Notes: a model not told the origin generated them from the letters alone. A stretch of 64,000 nt of DNA from Octadecabacter temperatus (GCF_001187845.1 NZ_CP012160.1:62001-126000), one strand, 5' to 3'; shown: positions 18,651 to 27,939, counted from the first letter of the stretch. Program-made: numbers and translations.

Positions 18651-19744
18651 CCTGCGCACTTGCAGCGTTTGCTCTTTGCATCGCAACAGCCGTCTATGCG
18701 CAGTCCTCGGAGGGATTGCGAGTTGCAACCTTTGCAGCCCCTCTTAGCCGTGATGGTCCGGGCTTGCTCGTGCGTGATCTAGTCGCGAATGAAGACTCCC
18801 AGATAGCTGCTATCGTCGCAGTCGTGGATCGTGTGAACCCTGACGTTCTCTTGCTTACCGATTTTGACTTTGATGCAGGTGGCGTTGGGATGTCGTTGTT
18901 TTCTGACAGTCTTCAGGTCCCATACGCATATCAGTTTTCCTTGCAGCCAAATGCGGGCGTGCAAACGGGTTTGGACGTTGACGGTGACGGTTATACTGGT
19001 GATGCGCGGGATGCGTTGGGGTATGGGCGCTTCTTAGGGGATGGTGGCATGGCGCTGTTCTCTCGCTATCCGATCCATGTGGATGACATTACCGATCTTA
19101 CAAACCTACGCTGGCGCGACGTTCCAAATGGAACGTTGCCGACGTGGGACGGAGCAGCATTTCCTTCCGAGGCGGTGCATAACGCATTGCCTGTATCATC
19201 CTCAGGTCACTGGATCGTCCCAATCGACGTCGGAGGTGAGGTGATAACACTTCTTGCGTACTCTGCGACTGCGCCGGTTTTTGACGGCTCTGAGAACTTT
19301 AATGGGCTGCGCAACCGTGACGAACTTCGTGTCTGGGAGGCCGTTTTGGACGGGTATAAAGGGACAGAACTTTCCCTGCCGATCCTACTCGGGAATGCAA
19401 ACGCTGATCCATTTGATGGTGAAGGAATTCGCAGCGGAATTGCCAACATCCTTTCGCATCCCGATCTCCAAGATCCTGCACCTAGAAGCCGTGGAGCATC
19501 ATCTGCGGCCAATCAGGGCCATGTCGGTGATCCGGCCTTGGATACAGCAAATTGGCCAGAGGACGGCCCAGGGAATTTGCGTGTGTCATATGTTTTGCCA
19601 TCACACGAATTGACGGTCACGGGAGCGGGCGTTTTTTGGCCCGCTCCAAATCACCCTGCGGCGGCACTACTCGGCGGCGATGGCTTGGCTGCCGGTCCGC
19701 ATCACCTCGTCTGGGTCGACATAGAAACTCAACGCTTGCGCTAG
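18524..19744 (+). CDS. Endonuclease/exonuclease/phosphatase-family protein, start uncertain
   Basis: An exported EEP-fold protein: core from about SSEGLRVATFAAPLSRDGPG through DVLLLTDFDFD, the FNGLRNRDELRVWEAVLDG helix, LLGNANADPFDGEG (equivalent to the GDxNxxP loop) and the C-terminal PHHLVWVDI. The frame itself has no start near the visible signal-peptide-like stretch LTCALAAFALCIA (about 18645-18690): the nearest in-frame ATGs, 18524 and 18509, lie well inside the upstream gene and give a basic, Cys-rich N-terminus. An ATG at 18634 would be ideal but is one frame off (see findings). Likely a periplasmic phosphodiesterase; substrate unknown. Its 3' end overlaps the converging epimerase gene by 78 bp. 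Confidence 0.8.
   Translation: MGLHSREYDHARNCDAPRCSDGRCSARTRVSPCAGRRWGSCLTCALAAFALCIATAVYAQSSEGLRVATFAAPLSRDGPGLLVRDLVANEDSQIAAIVAVVDRVNPDVLLLTDFDFDAGGVGMSLFSDSLQVPYAYQFSLQPNAGVQTGLDVDGDGYTGDARDALGYGRFLGDGGMALFSRYPIHVDDITDLTNLRWRDVPNGTLPTWDGAAFPSEAVHNALPVSSSGHWIVPIDVGGEVITLLAYSATAPVFDGSENFNGLRNRDELRVWEAVLDGYKGTELSLPILLGNANADPFDGEGIRSGIANILSHPDLQDPAPRSRGASSAANQGHVGDPALDTANWPEDGPGNLRVSYVLPSHELTVTGAGVFWPAPNHPAAALLGGDGLAAGPHHLVWVDIETQRLR
19622..19647. repeat. Perfect 9-bp hairpin at the end of the EEP gene
   Basis: GGAGCGGGC (19622-19630), loop GTTTTTTG, GCCCGCTCC (19639-19647). It lies inside EEP coding sequence and 20 bp beyond the epimerase stop on the other strand. No T tract follows it on either strand, so it is not a standard terminator, but could protect the epimerase mRNA end. 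Confidence 0.6.
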
Positions 19745-20578
19745 CGCGTCGTGCAGCGGTGTTTGCGGAACCTCGCTGCATAGCTCGGCATGACGCGCCG
19801 GGTCCAAGTTGTGCGGCTTATTCCAAAGATATCGCATCTGGACGATCCCACGCATCATCGGTGAGGCCAAACCTATAACGCGCAGTGGCCACCACGCCAT
19901 ACTTTTGGCGATGACTTTCTTGCCAAGGACTTCTGAAATCGCGTTGGCAAGTTCACGCCCAGTGAGTGTGAAACTCGGAACCAATACGTCTTCGAACTGG
20001 CTCAGATTTCTGCGCTTTTGCGCCAATGCGACCATGGTCTGGGCGACGTCCGGTAGATAGGAAAACGCATGTGGGCAATCTAGCGGACCCGGGTAAGAGA
20101 TGTGGCCCTTGGCGACTGGTTTGGCGATGATCATATCAAACCAATTGCCCGATGCCTCCGTGTCGAGGTAATCGCCTGCCCGTACAACAAGTGTCTGAAC
20201 GCCAGACTCTCGGAATGCGGTTTCCATATCTATCCGAATGCGACCAAGCGGGTTAGTTGCGAGGTGGGGTGTTTCGCTGCCGAATCGTTTCGGTGCTTGC
20301 TCACCGTAGACATAGACGTTGCCCGGGATGATCACGGTCGCGCCACTTGCCTTGGCAACTTCAAGAATCTGCGCAGTCTGCTTTGGCACATCTGTGGCCC
20401 AATTCGAATAGCCCGAATTCCAGCAATTCACGATAACAGATGCCCCCCAACCGGCTTCCCAAAGCGAGTCTTTGGAGCGATCGAAACGGCGCACTTCCCA
20501 GCCGGCGGCTTCGAAAGCTTCAGCTGCATTGCGACCCATACGGCCCGTTGGTCCAAGAATAAGTACGGTGTTTTCCAT
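19667..20578 (-). CDS. NAD(P)-dependent epimerase/dehydratase family protein (SDR)
   Basis: A 303-residue Rossmann-fold protein of the extended or atypical SDR group. The nucleotide-binding motif is VLILGPTGRMGRNAAEAF near residue 5-22, and INPGNVYVYGE (IIPGNVYVYG here, about 100) corresponds to the active-site strand, with TDVPKQTAQILEVAKASG as the preceding helix. The YxxxK dyad is not obvious, so catalysis is uncertain. The gene is divergent from a LysR regulator with an 87-bp shared promoter region, the classic arrangement in which the LysR protein controls its neighbour. Its C-terminus overlaps the EEP gene by 78 bp. Confidence 0.9.
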   Translation of the reverse strand: MENTVLILGPTGRMGRNAAEAFEAAGWEVRRFDRSKDSLWEAGWGASVIVNCWNSGYSNWATDVPKQTAQILEVAKASGATVIIPGNVYVYGEQAPKRFGSETPHLATNPLGRIRIDMETAFRESGVQTLVVRAGDYLDTEASGNWFDMIIAKPVAKGHISYPGPLDCPHAFSYLPDVAQTMVALAQKRRNLSQFEDVLVPSFTLTGRELANAISEVLGKKVIAKSMAWWPLRVIGLASPMMRGIVQMRYLWNKPHNLDPARHAELCSEVPQTPLHDALAQALSFYVDPDEVMRTGSQAIAAE

Positions 20579-20665
20579 GTCAGTTCTCCTATGTTGAGAA
20601 GATATTTGCCTGTTCAGAAATGTTTTGAAATTGTCAAAATGTGCAGATCATGTATTCATTTGTGA

Positions 20666-21562
20666 ATGTCACATGCATTGTCCACAGCCGACTGGTCCCT
20701 GATCCAAGCCTTTCTGATGGTTGCCGAAGAGGGTTCCTTGTCTGGCGCGGCACGCAAGCTGGGGGCAAGTCAACCTACGCTTGGCCGTCAAATTAAATCG
20801 TTAGAACAACAGCTTAATGCGGAACTGTTTGTTAGGCGGGCGCGGGGGTTTGATTTGACAGACACTGGAGCGGCCCTCGTTGGCCCTGCCCAAGCTATGC
20901 GCGAAGCGATGGGGCAGATTGCTTTGACCGTTGCGGGGCAGTCGGCCCGAATCGAAGGGACCGTTCGGATCACGGCGAGTGTGATGACCTCGCAAATCCA
21001 CCTTCCCGCCATTATCGCCGATATACGGGAACAAGAACCCGACATTGCGATTGAACTCGTGCCTTCAGACGACAGCCGAAACCTGCTGTACCGCGAGGCA
21101 GACATTGCGGTGCGCATGTATCGCCCAACGCAGCTTGACCTTGTGACCCAACACATCGGGGACATACCGCTGACGATCTGCGCCGCGAAATCCTATTTGG
21201 CGCGCAAAGGGAAAACCGTGACACGCTCAAATTTGCACGAACACGACTTTGTTGGCTTTGATGCAGATACGTCGATTATCGAAGGGCTTCGGGGTGCTGA
21301 AATTGAGGTCACGCGCGATTTCTTTAAAGTGCGATGTGATGAGAATGCGGCATATTGGGCTCTCATTCGGGCGGGCTGTGGGGTCGGGTTCTCGCAGCTC
21401 GATATCGCGCTGTCTGATCCCTTGGTCGAGGCCATTGACGTTGGTTTCCCGATTCCAAAGCTGCCAATCTGGCTTACGGCGCATGAAGCGATGCGCCACA
21501 CGCCGCGCGTTCGGCGCGTCTGGGACATGCTTGCAGACGGGATGAAAGCAGTCGTTCAGTAG
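20666..21562 (+). CDS. LysR-family transcriptional regulator
   Basis: A 298-residue regulator with an N-terminal winged helix (residues about 8-66; GSLSGAARKLGASQPTLGRQ) and a C-terminal periplasmic-binding-like effector domain (about 90-295). The ATG at 20666 fits the usual LysR start. It is divergent from the epimerase gene across 87 bp, so it probably controls that gene and itself. The effector cannot be predicted. This pair sits between the EEP gene and leuB and interrupts what would otherwise be a continuous rightward leu locus. Confidence 0.95.
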   Translation: MSHALSTADWSLIQAFLMVAEEGSLSGAARKLGASQPTLGRQIKSLEQQLNAELFVRRARGFDLTDTGAALVGPAQAMREAMGQIALTVAGQSARIEGTVRITASVMTSQIHLPAIIADIREQEPDIAIELVPSDDSRNLLYREADIAVRMYRPTQLDLVTQHIGDIPLTICAAKSYLARKGKTVTRSNLHEHDFVGFDADTSIIEGLRGAEIEVTRDFFKVRCDENAAYWALIRAGCGVGFSQLDIALSDPLVEAIDVGFPIPKLPIWLTAHEAMRHTPRVRRVWDMLADGMKAVVQ

Positions 21563-21632
21563 CTGGTTTCTTGACCCAGCACGCCTGACGGGCTAGGCGC
21601 AAGCCAACTTATATCAGCTTAGGAACATTCCC

Positions 21633-22736
21633 ATGTCGAACCCTTCCCTTTTGATCCTTCCCGGCGATGGCATTGGCCAAGAAGTCATGGCGGAGGTGCG
21701 TCGCGTTATTGAATGGTTTGGCGCGAAGCGTGACATGCAATTTGACGTGTCCGAAGACTTGGTGGGCGGCGCCGCTTACGACAAGCACGGCGTTCCACTG
21801 CATGACGACACAATGGCCAAGGCACAAGAAGTCGACGCTGTCCTTCTTGGTGCCGTTGGCGGCCCTGCGTACGACGATCTGGACTTCTCTGTTAAACCTG
21901 AACGCGGCCTTCTGCGCCTGCGCAAGGAAATGGACCTTTTCGCAAACTTGCGCCCTGCACAGTGTTTTGACGCGCTGGCTGACTTTTCCAGCCTGAAGAA
22001 AGAACTGGTTGCTGGCCTCGACATCATGATCGTACGCGAATTGACGTCTGGCGTTTATTTCGGAGAGCCGCGCGGCATTCACATGGAAGACAACATGCGT
22101 GTCGGTGTGAACACGCAGCGTTACACTGAGGTAGAAATCGAACGCGGCGCTCGTGCGGCATTCGAATTGGCGATGAAGCGCGACAAGAAATTGTGCTCCA
22201 TGGAAAAAGCCAACGTCATGGAATCCGGCATCCTGTGGCGCGATGTCGTCACCGAGGTCCACGCAGACTACCCTGAGGTAGAACTGTCTCACATGTACGC
22301 CGACAACGGCGCGATGCAGTTGGTGCGCGCACCAAAACAGTTTGACGTCATCTACACAGACAACCTGTTTGGTGACATTTTGTCTGACTGCGCGGCGATG
22401 TTGACGGGCTCCCTTGGCATGTTGCCATCAGCGTCCCTTGGTTCCCCAATGGAGAACGGCCGCCCGAAAGCGATGTACGAACCGGTACACGGTTCTGCAC
22501 CTGACATCACAGGTCAAGGCAAAGCGAACCCGATTGCGTGTATTCTCAGTTTCGCTATGGCGTTGCGCTATTCCTTTGATGAAGGTGCAGAGGCTACGCG
22601 CCTCGAGGCTGCAATCGAAAAGGTTCTGGCTGATGGTGTGCGCACCGGCGATCTGCTGAGCGATGAAAATAGCACCGGGGTCAGCACCTCTGGCATGACG
22701 GATGCTATTTTGGCCGCCCTCGACGAAAGCCTCTAG
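21633..22736 (+). CDS. leuB: 3-isopropylmalate dehydrogenase
   Basis: A 367-residue NAD-dependent beta-decarboxylating dehydrogenase, the third step of leucine synthesis. The N-terminal [16 protein letters not shown], the substrate-binding [14 protein letters not shown], and the family signature [19 protein letters not shown] are all present; Arg/Tyr/Lys residues of the active site are in [15 protein letters not shown] and the YTDNLFGD region. The start ATG 21633 has AGGAACATTCCC upstream. It is closed by a strong terminator at 22770. Confidence 0.98.
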   Translation: MSNPSLLILPGDGIGQEVMAEVRRVIEWFGAKRDMQFDVSEDLVGGAAYDKHGVPLHDDTMAKAQEVDAVLLGAVGGPAYDDLDFSVKPERGLLRLRKEMDLFANLRPAQCFDALADFSSLKKELVAGLDIMIVRELTSGVYFGEPRGIHMEDNMRVGVNTQRYTEVEIERGARAAFELAMKRDKKLCSMEKANVMESGILWRDVVTEVHADYPEVELSHMYADNGAMQLVRAPKQFDVIYTDNLFGDILSDCAAMLTGSLGMLPSASLGSPMENGRPKAMYEPVHGSAPDITGQGKANPIACILSFAMALRYSFDEGAEATRLEAAIEKVLADGVRTGDLLSDENSTGVSTSGMTDAILAALDESL

Positions 22737-22769
22737 TCACGGACCCTCAAAGTCTGGAACAATTTTGAA

Positions 22770-22797
22770 AGCGGCGATGCACAATCGCCGCTTTTTT
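22770..22797 (+). terminator. Rho-independent terminator after leuB
   Basis: Perfect 9-bp stem AGCGGCGAT (22770-22778), loop GCACA, ATCGCCGCT (22784-22792), followed by a run of T. It lies 33 bp after the leuB stop. Confidence 0.9.
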
Positions 22798-22846
22798 GCA
22801 TTCGATGTTAGTGCTAACATTTTTCTAAGTAGGAACAGGGTGCAGT

Positions 22847-23821
22847 ATGTCTTCAAATGCTAAAGGTGCGATACTTGCACTGATCGCTTTCGCCGTTTTC
22901 GCAACGCATGACGTTTTCATCAAGGTGTTGGGTGAGGTCTATTCCCCAATCCAAATCGTATTCTTTTCTGTTCTGTTCAGCTTTCCACTGGCAACTGTCT
23001 TCCTCATGCGTGATTCAAAGCCGGGCAACCTGTTGCCGCGTCATCCGTGGTGGATGGCCTTGCGCACAGTCGCGTCAGTCGCAACGGCGGTTTCAGCGTT
23101 CTACGCATTCTCGGTGCTTCCTTTGGCGCAGACCTACGCAATCCTTTTCGCGACGCCATTGTTGATCACCATCCTTGCGATTCCTGTGTTGGGTGAGAAG
23201 GTTCGATTGCGCAGATGGCTGGCCGTCATCGTCGGATTGTCTGGGGTGTTCGTGGTATTGCGCCCCGGTTCAACGGACCTGACATTGGGCCATGCTGCAG
23301 CGTTAACAGCCGCGATAGGGGGCTCGCTTGCGTCCATCGTTGTACGTCGAGTCGGATCTGCTGAACGGCCGATCGTGATGCTGCTTTACCCGATGGTGGC
23401 GAACTTCGTTATCATGGGAGTCGCACTGGCGTTCGTTTACGAACCGATGCCGATAGAGCACCTTGGTCTGGTCGCATTGGTGGCGGCGTTTGCTTGGACA
23501 GCGGGTCGCTGCATTATCGCCGCGTATCAAGCTGGCGAAGCTGCAATCATCGCGCCGATGCAATATAGCCAAATTATTTGGGCGACAATCTTTGGCGTGC
23601 TGTTCTTTGACGAGGTGATCGACACAGCGACAATAGTTGGCGCCGGCATCATTATCGCTTCGGGTCTCTATATCGTGCTGCGCGAAAGCAATTCAGGTGC
23701 TTCGGCAACAACTCCTGTGTTGCGCACTAGGTCTCGTCACGAAACGGGGACGTATCTGCGTGCGGGGCCGCTATTGCGGCTTATGGGGCGGCACCCAGAC
23801 GGCAAAACAGAATCTAAATAA
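22847..23821 (+). CDS. EamA/DMT-family transporter
   Basis: A 324-residue inner-membrane transporter with ten predicted hydrophobic helices in two EamA repeats (about 5-135 and 145-280), the first starting KGAILALIAFAVFATHDVFIK and the second around LGHAAALTAAIGGSLASIVV. The C-terminal 40 residues are hydrophilic. Substrates of this family (metabolites, amino acids, purines) cannot be predicted from sequence. AGGGTG precedes ATG 22847. Its 3' end overlaps the converging FAD oxidoreductase gene by 8 bp, so no room exists for a terminator between them. Confidence 0.92.
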   Translation: MSSNAKGAILALIAFAVFATHDVFIKVLGEVYSPIQIVFFSVLFSFPLATVFLMRDSKPGNLLPRHPWWMALRTVASVATAVSAFYAFSVLPLAQTYAILFATPLLITILAIPVLGEKVRLRRWLAVIVGLSGVFVVLRPGSTDLTLGHAAALTAAIGGSLASIVVRRVGSAERPIVMLLYPMVANFVIMGVALAFVYEPMPIEHLGLVALVAAFAWTAGRCIIAAYQAGEAAIIAPMQYSQIIWATIFGVLFFDEVIDTATIVGAGIIIASGLYIVLRESNSGASATTPVLRTRSRHETGTYLRAGPLLRLMGRHPDGKTESK

Positions 23822-25037
23822 TCGCACTTTCAGAAAACGGTCTGCCTTCCGCGATCCGATCATATCCGAAGGGCGAAAGATCAAGGGTGCGGTATTCGCC
23901 GTAAGTAAGCATCTCGGCTGTGCCTCGGCCCATTGCTGGGGATTGCTGCAACCCGTGGCCTGAAAAACCGTTCACAAAGAAGAAGTTTTCGACTTCCGAA
24001 TGCGGCCCCAAAATCGCGTTTTGGTCTAGCGTGTTGTAGTCGTAATGCCCTGCCCATTCGGTCACGACTTTGATTGCTTCAAATTGCGGAATACGCGTCG
24101 CGATTGTTGGCCAAATTTTGTCCTGCCAAATGTTGTGATCCATTGCAAAATCGTCAAAATCAACGGCGGGGTCTTCGTCAGCGTGTCCACCTGCAAGATA
24201 TGTCTTCGGCCCATCTTGGCGGAAATGCACGCCGCTCGGGTCAATTGTTAGTGGCAGGTCGCGATCAAGCGGTTGTTCAGCCGAGAAAATCCAAGTGAAG
24301 CGTTTGCGTGGTTCAATCGGGATGTCGATGCCAGCCATCTTCGCGGTCACTGCGCCGCGTGGGCCTGTCGCGTTCACAACTTTCCCGCATGCGATAACGG
24401 CACCATTCTCGAGCGTGACCGTTTCAACGCGCGTGCCAATCGCGTTTTTTCCCATCGCAACGACTTCACCGGCAACATATTCGACACCCCTTTCGCGGGC
24501 GGACCTACGCCACCAATCGAATACGGTGCCGCCGTCCCAATAGCCTTCGTCAACAAGGTTGATGCTCCCAAGCTCAAGGTCGTCGACATTATAAAAGGGA
24601 TAGGCGGCACTGATTTGGTCTGGGGTCATCAGTTGTGTAGACGCACCGGTGGCCCGTTGGATTTTATACGCAGAACGCAGTTGTTCAGCGAACGCGTTGT
24701 CGTCGGCCAGATACATATATCCATAGCTTTGGATAGACAGTTCTGGCACGCGAGTATCGTTGCCCATGAAGCCTTGGAAGCCTTTGATGAACTCCGCGCC
24801 GAACTGGGATATCTTAACGTTCAACGGATTGCTGAATTGTTGGCGAATACAGGAGTTTGTATGTGCAGTCGCGCTTTGGGCATAAGTTGGGTCGCGTTCG
24901 ATCACGAGAATCGATCCGTCAAAATCAGGGTTGTCGGTCAGAAACCAAGCAACCGATGACCCATACATTGCCCCACCGATGATAACGACATCGTAGCTCG
25001 GTTGGCTTGGGGTCGAACTGATATTTCCTGTTGCCAT
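23814..25037 (-). CDS. FAD-dependent oxidoreductase (DAO/DadA-like)
   Basis: A 407-residue amine or amino-acid oxidase-like flavoprotein of the DAO family (sarcosine/D-amino-acid type). The FAD-binding motif is VVIIGGAMYGSSVAWFL at residues about 16-32, and the second signature GHYDYNTLDQNAILGPHSEV with VNGFSGHGLQQSPAMGRG lies near the C-terminus. AGGAGG precedes ATG 25037. The gene is divergent from the iron-binding-protein gene across 155 bp; no partner subunit is adjacent, so it probably works as a single-polypeptide oxidase or dehydrogenase. Substrate unknown. Confidence 0.93.
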   Translation of the reverse strand: MATGNISSTPSQPSYDVVIIGGAMYGSSVAWFLTDNPDFDGSILVIERDPTYAQSATAHTNSCIRQQFSNPLNVKISQFGAEFIKGFQGFMGNDTRVPELSIQSYGYMYLADDNAFAEQLRSAYKIQRATGASTQLMTPDQISAAYPFYNVDDLELGSINLVDEGYWDGGTVFDWWRRSARERGVEYVAGEVVAMGKNAIGTRVETVTLENGAVIACGKVVNATGPRGAVTAKMAGIDIPIEPRKRFTWIFSAEQPLDRDLPLTIDPSGVHFRQDGPKTYLAGGHADEDPAVDFDDFAMDHNIWQDKIWPTIATRIPQFEAIKVVTEWAGHYDYNTLDQNAILGPHSEVENFFFVNGFSGHGLQQSPAMGRGTAEMLTYGEYRTLDLSPFGYDRIAEGRPFSESAII

Positions 25038-25192
25038 GCGCTTCGGGCCTCCTGCTTTTTATCGTGACGTGAAAATTAGATCGGTCAAGCGTTGTGTTCT
25101 TGAAATTAGTTTATTGTTTTTGTCAGGAATGGTTGACGGCTCGTGTTTCGGGGGATAGTTGAGTGAAAAAGTCAGATATAAAGGAAAGTCCG

Positions 25193-26206
25193 ATGACTAC
25201 GAAATCCATTACACTCGCGGCACTTCTGCTTAGCAGTGCCGCGCCCGCATTCGCAGATGGTGAACTAAACATCTATTCCTCGCGCCATTATGATACGGAC
25301 GAGCAGCTTTATTCTGAGTTCGAAGAAGCAACGGGCATCACGATCAACCGGATCGAAGGCAAAGCGGATGAACTGACAGCACGTATCCAAGCTGAAGGCG
25401 TAAATTCCCCAGCTGACGTGTTCATTGCCGTTGATACATCCCGTCTTGAGCGCGCTAAGAATGCAGGCATTCTGCAATCCATCGAAAGCGACGTTCTTGA
25501 AGCGGAAATTCCATCGAACTTGCAAGACAGCGACAACCAATGGTTTGGTTTCTCACAGCGTTCGCGCGTCATCTTTTACGATAAGGCCGACGTCGCTAAC
25601 CCACCAATGACATATCTTGATCTTGCTGATCCAGCCTACGCTGGCCTCGTTTGCATCCGGTCTTCGACAAACACGTATAACCAAACGCTTTTGGCTTCGA
25701 TCATTGAAAACCACGGCGAAGAAGTTGCACGCGAATGGGCGCAAGGTGTTGTCGACAACATGGCGCGCTCCCCACAGGGCGGCGACACAGACCAGCTGCG
25801 CGGTATCGTTTCTGGTGAGTGTGAGATCTCAGTCTCGAACACATACTACTTTGCACGCGCGATTCGCACAGACGTTGATGGCCTGTCCGACAGCATCGAT
25901 ATGATTGGCTTGCAGTGGCCGTCGCAAGACGCAGAAGGCGCGCACATGAACTTGTCTGGCGGCGGTGTTGCGGCACACGCTCCGAACCGTGAAAACGCGA
26001 TTCTCTTCCTCGAGTACCTCGCGTCTGATCAAGCGCAGCAGTACTTCTCAAACGGTAACGATGAATACCCTTCTGTTGAGGGTGTTCAGCTTGGCAATGC
26101 CGTCGCATCACTTGGCGAGTTCACAGCCGATGACGTAAGCCTTAGCGCAGTGGCGAAACAGCTCCCACTTGCATTGACGATCTTCAATGATGTTGGTTGG
26201 GAATAA
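25193..26206 (+). CDS. Fe(3+) ABC transporter periplasmic binding protein
   Basis: A 337-residue ferric-ion binding protein of the FbpA/FutA/Idi type. ATG 25193 is preferred over the in-frame GTG 30 bp earlier because AAAGGAAAG precedes it and a signal peptide (MTTKSITLAALLLSSAAPAFA) follows directly. The mature protein begins DGELNIYSSRHYDTDEQLY; the paired tyrosines in SNTYYFARAI match the iron ligands of the family. It faces the iron permease gene tail to tail instead of preceding it, and no ATPase gene is nearby. A bidirectional terminator lies between the two. Confidence 0.94.
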   Translation: MTTKSITLAALLLSSAAPAFADGELNIYSSRHYDTDEQLYSEFEEATGITINRIEGKADELTARIQAEGVNSPADVFIAVDTSRLERAKNAGILQSIESDVLEAEIPSNLQDSDNQWFGFSQRSRVIFYDKADVANPPMTYLDLADPAYAGLVCIRSSTNTYNQTLLASIIENHGEEVAREWAQGVVDNMARSPQGGDTDQLRGIVSGECEISVSNTYYFARAIRTDVDGLSDSIDMIGLQWPSQDAEGAHMNLSGGGVAAHAPNRENAILFLEYLASDQAQQYFSNGNDEYPSVEGVQLGNAVASLGEFTADDVSLSAVAKQLPLALTIFNDVGWE

Positions 26207-26230
26207 GTCAAAGGCGACTGCTAAATCGAG

Positions 26231-26260
26231 AGGGCGTAGCGAAAGCTGCGCCCTTTCTTT
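26231..26260. terminator. Bidirectional terminator between iron-binding protein and permease genes
   Basis: Stem AGGGCGTAGC (26231-26240), GAAA tetraloop, GCTGCGCCCT (26245-26254), one G-T wobble, followed by TTCTTT on the plus strand. The minus strand has CTCGATTT after the stem. It can serve the binding-protein gene and, less well, the permease gene ending at 26269. Confidence 0.85.
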
Positions 26261-26268
26261 ATGTTCAG

Positions 26269-27939
26269 CTAAGCCTTGTGGGTTGCGACCCTACGGCACA
26301 GCAAAATGACGGGCAATAACCCGATGGCACCAATCAACAGGCTCGGTACAGCAGCGCCGTTTAGACGTTCATCAGACGCCAGCCGGAATGCTTGCACCGC
26401 AAGCGTGTCGTAATTGAACGGCCGCATGATAAGGGTCGCTGGCAGTTCCTTCATCACATCAACAAACACAATCAGCGCGGCGGTCAAAAGGCTCGGGGTG
26501 AGGAGCGGAACATGCACGCGTCGTACGGTTCCGATCGTGTTTTCACCGAGCAGACGGCTCGCGGCGTCGATGTTTCGGCTGACAACAGCGATGCCGCCTT
26601 CATAGGCCCCAATCGCTGCCGCAAGGAACCGGATCAAATAAGCACCAATCAGCAACCAGATTGACCCCGTGAACAGTAAGCCGGTCGAAACATCAAACGT
26701 CGAGCGCATCCACGCGTCCAGCGTGTTGTCAAAGGCAGCAAACGGAACAATCAGGCCAACAGCAATGACGCCCCCAGGAACGGCATAGCCGATCCGCGCA
26801 ATATAGAGGGCCGCACCCGCAAGTCGGGTTTCACGAAGGCGACTAAAGCTGCCAAGCAAGATGGCCGCAGCGACAGTGACAATCGCTGCGATCGCAGCAA
26901 GCGTCAGTGAGTTCGTGATGAAGCGAACGTAACGTGGACTGAACAAGTTTTGCTCTGATCCAGTGGCCATCACCGACAATGCGATTACGGGGATGACTAG
27001 ACCCAACATGACCGGCAAACCGCACAAGATCATCGCACCCCATTTGGCGCTGCCTTGCAGTGGAATACGCGCGATTATGTCTTGGCGCTTACCATTGCTA
27101 AATCGCGCACGTCCGCGGTTTGATCGTTCGAGCATCGCCAGCAAAAGTGCGAATGTCAAAAGCCCAAGTGAAAGCTGCGCGGCTGCCCCTCGGTCCACCA
27201 TCCCGAACCACGAATTATAGATACCAGTCGCGAAGGTCTGCACACCGAAATGGGAAACCGTGCCAAAGTCGGCAATGGTTTCCATCATCGTCAGTAAGAC
27301 CCCAGCGGCGATTGCAGGGCGGGCCAGTGGTAGCGACACCGACAAGAACGCCTGAACAGGGGACTTGCCGAGTGATCGCGCGGCCAAAAAGGTCGTCGCG
27401 CTTTGCCCAAGGAACGCGGCGCGCGCGAGGAGGTATACATAAGGGTAAAGCACAAGGATGAGCATGATCGCTGCACCACCAAGGCTACGAATTTCAGGGA
27501 ACCAATAGTCGCGGGGCCCCCATCCTGTGAGGTCCCGCAGCACTGACTGCACGATACCTGGGTGGTCCAAGACATGTGTATAGGCATAGGCGAGGACGTA
27601 GGCTGGAAACGCGAGTGGGATAACCAAAGCGATCTCAAGCCAGCGTCGCCCGGGGAAGTCGCACATCGTCACGAGCCACGCAGCGCCAGTGCCAATCATG
27701 AAGGTCCCAAGGCCGACAAGCACGACAAGTGCAGCAGTATTGCGCATGTAATCCCCAAGTACCGAACCCGCGAGATGGCGAAGCGTTTCGGTGTCACCCA
27801 GCATCGCGGCCACAAGAACCGACAAGTGCGGTAATAGGCAGAACGCAGCAATCAAAAACGCCAACGCGGCAATGGCCTTGTCCGCCATGAACCATGATGA
27901 TTTACGTGATTGCGCTTGTTGTTGTGTACTGTCTGACAT
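26269..27939 (-). CDS. Ferric iron ABC transporter permease (FbpB-like)
   Basis: A 556-residue inner-membrane protein with two six-helix BPD_transp_1 halves, the arrangement typical of FbpB/SfuB-type iron permeases. EAA-loop-like motifs occur near AARSLGKSPVQAFLSVSLP (first half) and AASRLLGENTIGTVRRVHVP (second half), where the ATPase docks. Start ATG 27939 follows a weak ribosome site. The partner binding protein is encoded convergently at 25193 and the ATPase is not in the window, so the operon has been split or rearranged. Confidence 0.94.
   Translation of the reverse strand: MSDSTQQQAQSRKSSWFMADKAIAALAFLIAAFCLLPHLSVLVAAMLGDTETLRHLAGSVLGDYMRNTAALVVLVGLGTFMIGTGAAWLVTMCDFPGRRWLEIALVIPLAFPAYVLAYAYTHVLDHPGIVQSVLRDLTGWGPRDYWFPEIRSLGGAAIMLILVLYPYVYLLARAAFLGQSATTFLAARSLGKSPVQAFLSVSLPLARPAIAAGVLLTMMETIADFGTVSHFGVQTFATGIYNSWFGMVDRGAAAQLSLGLLTFALLLAMLERSNRGRARFSNGKRQDIIARIPLQGSAKWGAMILCGLPVMLGLVIPVIALSVMATGSEQNLFSPRYVRFITNSLTLAAIAAIVTVAAAILLGSFSRLRETRLAGAALYIARIGYAVPGGVIAVGLIVPFAAFDNTLDAWMRSTFDVSTGLLFTGSIWLLIGAYLIRFLAAAIGAYEGGIAVVSRNIDAASRLLGENTIGTVRRVHVPLLTPSLLTAALIVFVDVMKELPATLIMRPFNYDTLAVQAFRLASDERLNGAAVPSLLIGAIGLLPVILLCRRVATHKA

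Noticed and set aside
19622..19647. Perfect hairpin considered as terminator for the epimerase or EEP gene
   Set aside because: No T tract follows on either strand; the only T run is in the loop.
21609..22292. Open frame of 227 codons opposite leuB
   Set aside because: Antisense to the intact leuB gene, no start signal and no domain.
25038..25192. Possible iron-box upstream of the iron-binding-protein gene
   Set aside because: Only loose TGA...TCA and AT-rich matches were found; no palindrome comparable to the ICE at 36284.
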